From: Cyclostephanos tholiformis
Taxonomy: Eukaryota; Bacillariophyta; Thalassiosirophyceae; Thalassiosirales; Thalassiosiraceae
Assembly: GCA_036939975.1 (NCBI GenBank)
Contig: JALLPB010000433.1
Location: forward strand, 1 to 15,887
Direction: 5' to 3'
Length of the DNA stretch: 15,887 nt
Below the pieces are notes generated by a model, which saw only the letters and a list, made by a program, of their open reading frames with translations, was not told the DNA's origin and searched no databases. The position numbers and the translations under genes were made by a program. Position 1 is the first letter of the stretch, and each line of letters opens with the position of its first letter. This document shows, piece after piece, positions 14,852 through 15,887 of the stretch.

Positions 14852-15887
14852 CTCCAAACCCCCACAGATTGCATCCCAAATTCATATCATATGTATACAA
14901 AGTGTTTTAGCAGCTTATTATGCTGTGGAGGGCCATATGGGGGCACCCTTACACTGTTATGCTTGTGCAGGTGGGGAGTGGATTTTAGGAAATAAATCAG
15001 GGTAGGGCGGAGCCTGAGTAATGTTGTAAGTCATGGTTGAGACTCCTCCAAACCCACTTGGAGTCCATCACACATCAATGTCATATGTATCCAGAGTGTT
15101 TTATCACCTTATTGTGCTGTGAATGGGCGTATGGGTCCGTCATTACTCTGTTGCTCTTGTGCCAGGTGGGGTAGGATTTTAGGAAAATCAGGGTATTATT
15201 GAGCCTGAGTGGTGTTGTAAGATCATGGTTGATGCTCCAAACCCATTTGGAGTGCATCCCAAATTCATATCATATGTATATACAGTGTTTGAGCATCTTA
15301 TTATGCTGTGGAGGGCAATATGGGGGAACCCTTATGCTGTTATGCTTATGCAGGTGGGTTAAGATTTTAGGAAACAAATCAGTGAGGGGTGAAGCCTGAG
15401 TGATGTTGTAAGATCATGATTGATGCTCTAAACACACTTGGAGTCCACTTTGTGAGGAATACCTGACTCGGTGGTATGTAGAATCTTTGATTCTGCAAAG
15501 GAATTCTGTATATGACGTAGCTTATCTGCTTATGCATTAGATTGCTCATCTGCCTTCAAGATAGATAAGATCTTAGTTCAAGATTGTTCTGTCTGTAAGT
15601 GACCGTCTGTCTGTACTTACACCCATGACTTGCTTATAGCAAGTCTTGTGCCATTTAGCAATATATATTTGCTAAATATCTCATTGGATAGAATGGCCTA
15701 AGTCATTATGCTGTGGAGGGCCATATGGGGGAACCCTTATGCTGTTATGCTTATGCTGGTGGGTTATGATTTTAGGAAACAAATCAGTGAAGGGTGAAGC
15801 CTGTGATGCTGTAATGTCATGATTGACGCTCTAAACCCACTTAGAGTCCACCCCACATCCATATCATATGTATACAAAGTGTTTCAG
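14852..15887. repeat. Satellite-like tandem repeat, unit about 190 bp
   Basis: Direct repeats begin with CTCYAAAC at 14852, 15046, 15235, 15426 and 15829 (steps of 194, 189, 191 and 403). Each unit carries the same blocks in order: TCATATCATATGTATA, CAGTGTTT-type, TTATGCTGTGGAGGG, ATATGGG, CTGTTATGCTT, GCAGGTGGG, GATTTTAGGAAA, GCCTGAGT and GTTGTAAG. Part of an earlier unit is visible before 14852, and the array continues past the window edge. The period is not a multiple of 3 and no shared protein frame exists, so it is non-coding. The 403-base step is explained by an insertion at 15451-15705. Confidence 0.85.
15451..15705. mobile_element. Solo-LTR-like insertion (255 bp, TG...CA) with serial hairpins
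   Basis: This segment is absent from the other units of the tandem array. It starts TGTGAGGAATACC and ends CCTAAGTCA, the TG...CA borders expected of an LTR. It carries several inverted repeats: GTAGAATC/GATTCTGC (15478-15496, one wobble pair), palindrome TAAGATCTTA (15566-15575), TGTAAGT/ACTTACA (15594-15621), GACTTGC/GCAAGTC (15627-15645) and ATTTAGCAA/TTGCTAAAT (15653-15677). No flanking 4-6 bp target duplication is present, and about 40 bp of the host unit are missing at the junction. It is either a solo LTR inserted with a deletion or another small structured element. Confidence 0.5.

Noticed and set aside
15199..15399. 66-codon frame in the tandem array
   Set aside because: The array period is not a multiple of 3 and the frame is not kept in the other units, so it is not coding.
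14852..15887. CRISPR-like array
   Set aside because: Repeats of about 190 bp run directly head to tail with no short repeats and unique spacers, and the DNA is eukaryotic nuclear. It is a satellite-type repeat.

Overview
The window is nuclear DNA from a eukaryotic alga, most probably a centric diatom. The main evidence is a spliced gene at 3133-3857. Its product starts with a hydrophobic signal peptide cut at an AAA|FAP motif, the 'ASAFAP' hallmark of proteins imported into a diatom (red-lineage secondary) plastid. A second gene has a similar leader (ALA|F). Introns are short (212 and 88 bp) with GT/AG borders, and genes are closely packed with no bacterial-type operons. The species cannot be named from the sequence alone.

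Layout. Positions 1-3000 are repeat-rich and mostly non-coding: two adjacent hairpins sharing one motif (30-147), a 19-bp perfect stem in a G-rich stretch (478-518), and scattered decayed coding scraps. Positions 3000-8560 form a compact island of four convincing genes. They are a plastid-targeted protein of unknown function (+, 3133-3857), a thioredoxin-fold [2Fe-2S] ferredoxin-like protein (-, 4242-5004), a pICln methylosome/snRNP-assembly subunit (+, 5268-6644) and a Methyltransf_32/METTL25-type methyltransferase (-, 7076-8413). Genes 1/2 and 3/4 are convergent. Genes 2/3 are divergent and share a 263-bp intergenic promoter region. Nothing indicates that the four act in one pathway.

Positions 8560-15887 are a graveyard. 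They hold a stop- and frameshift-riddled coding remnant (+, 8882-9885) and a degenerate PIF/Harbinger-like DDE transposase (-, about 9983-11384). A few short protein-like frames follow near 11.5-12.1 kb, then about 2.2 kb with nothing recognisable. Last comes a satellite-like tandem repeat of about 190 bp (14852 to the window edge), interrupted by a 255-bp TG...CA element full of hairpins that resembles a solo LTR.

I did not find a convincing new multi-gene system. The best leads are the hairpin-rich insertion in the satellite, the plastid-targeted methyltransferase with a TATA/E2F-like/uORF leader, the pICln homologue with a long novel N-terminus, and the unassigned plastid protein with a perfect CRE palindrome upstream.
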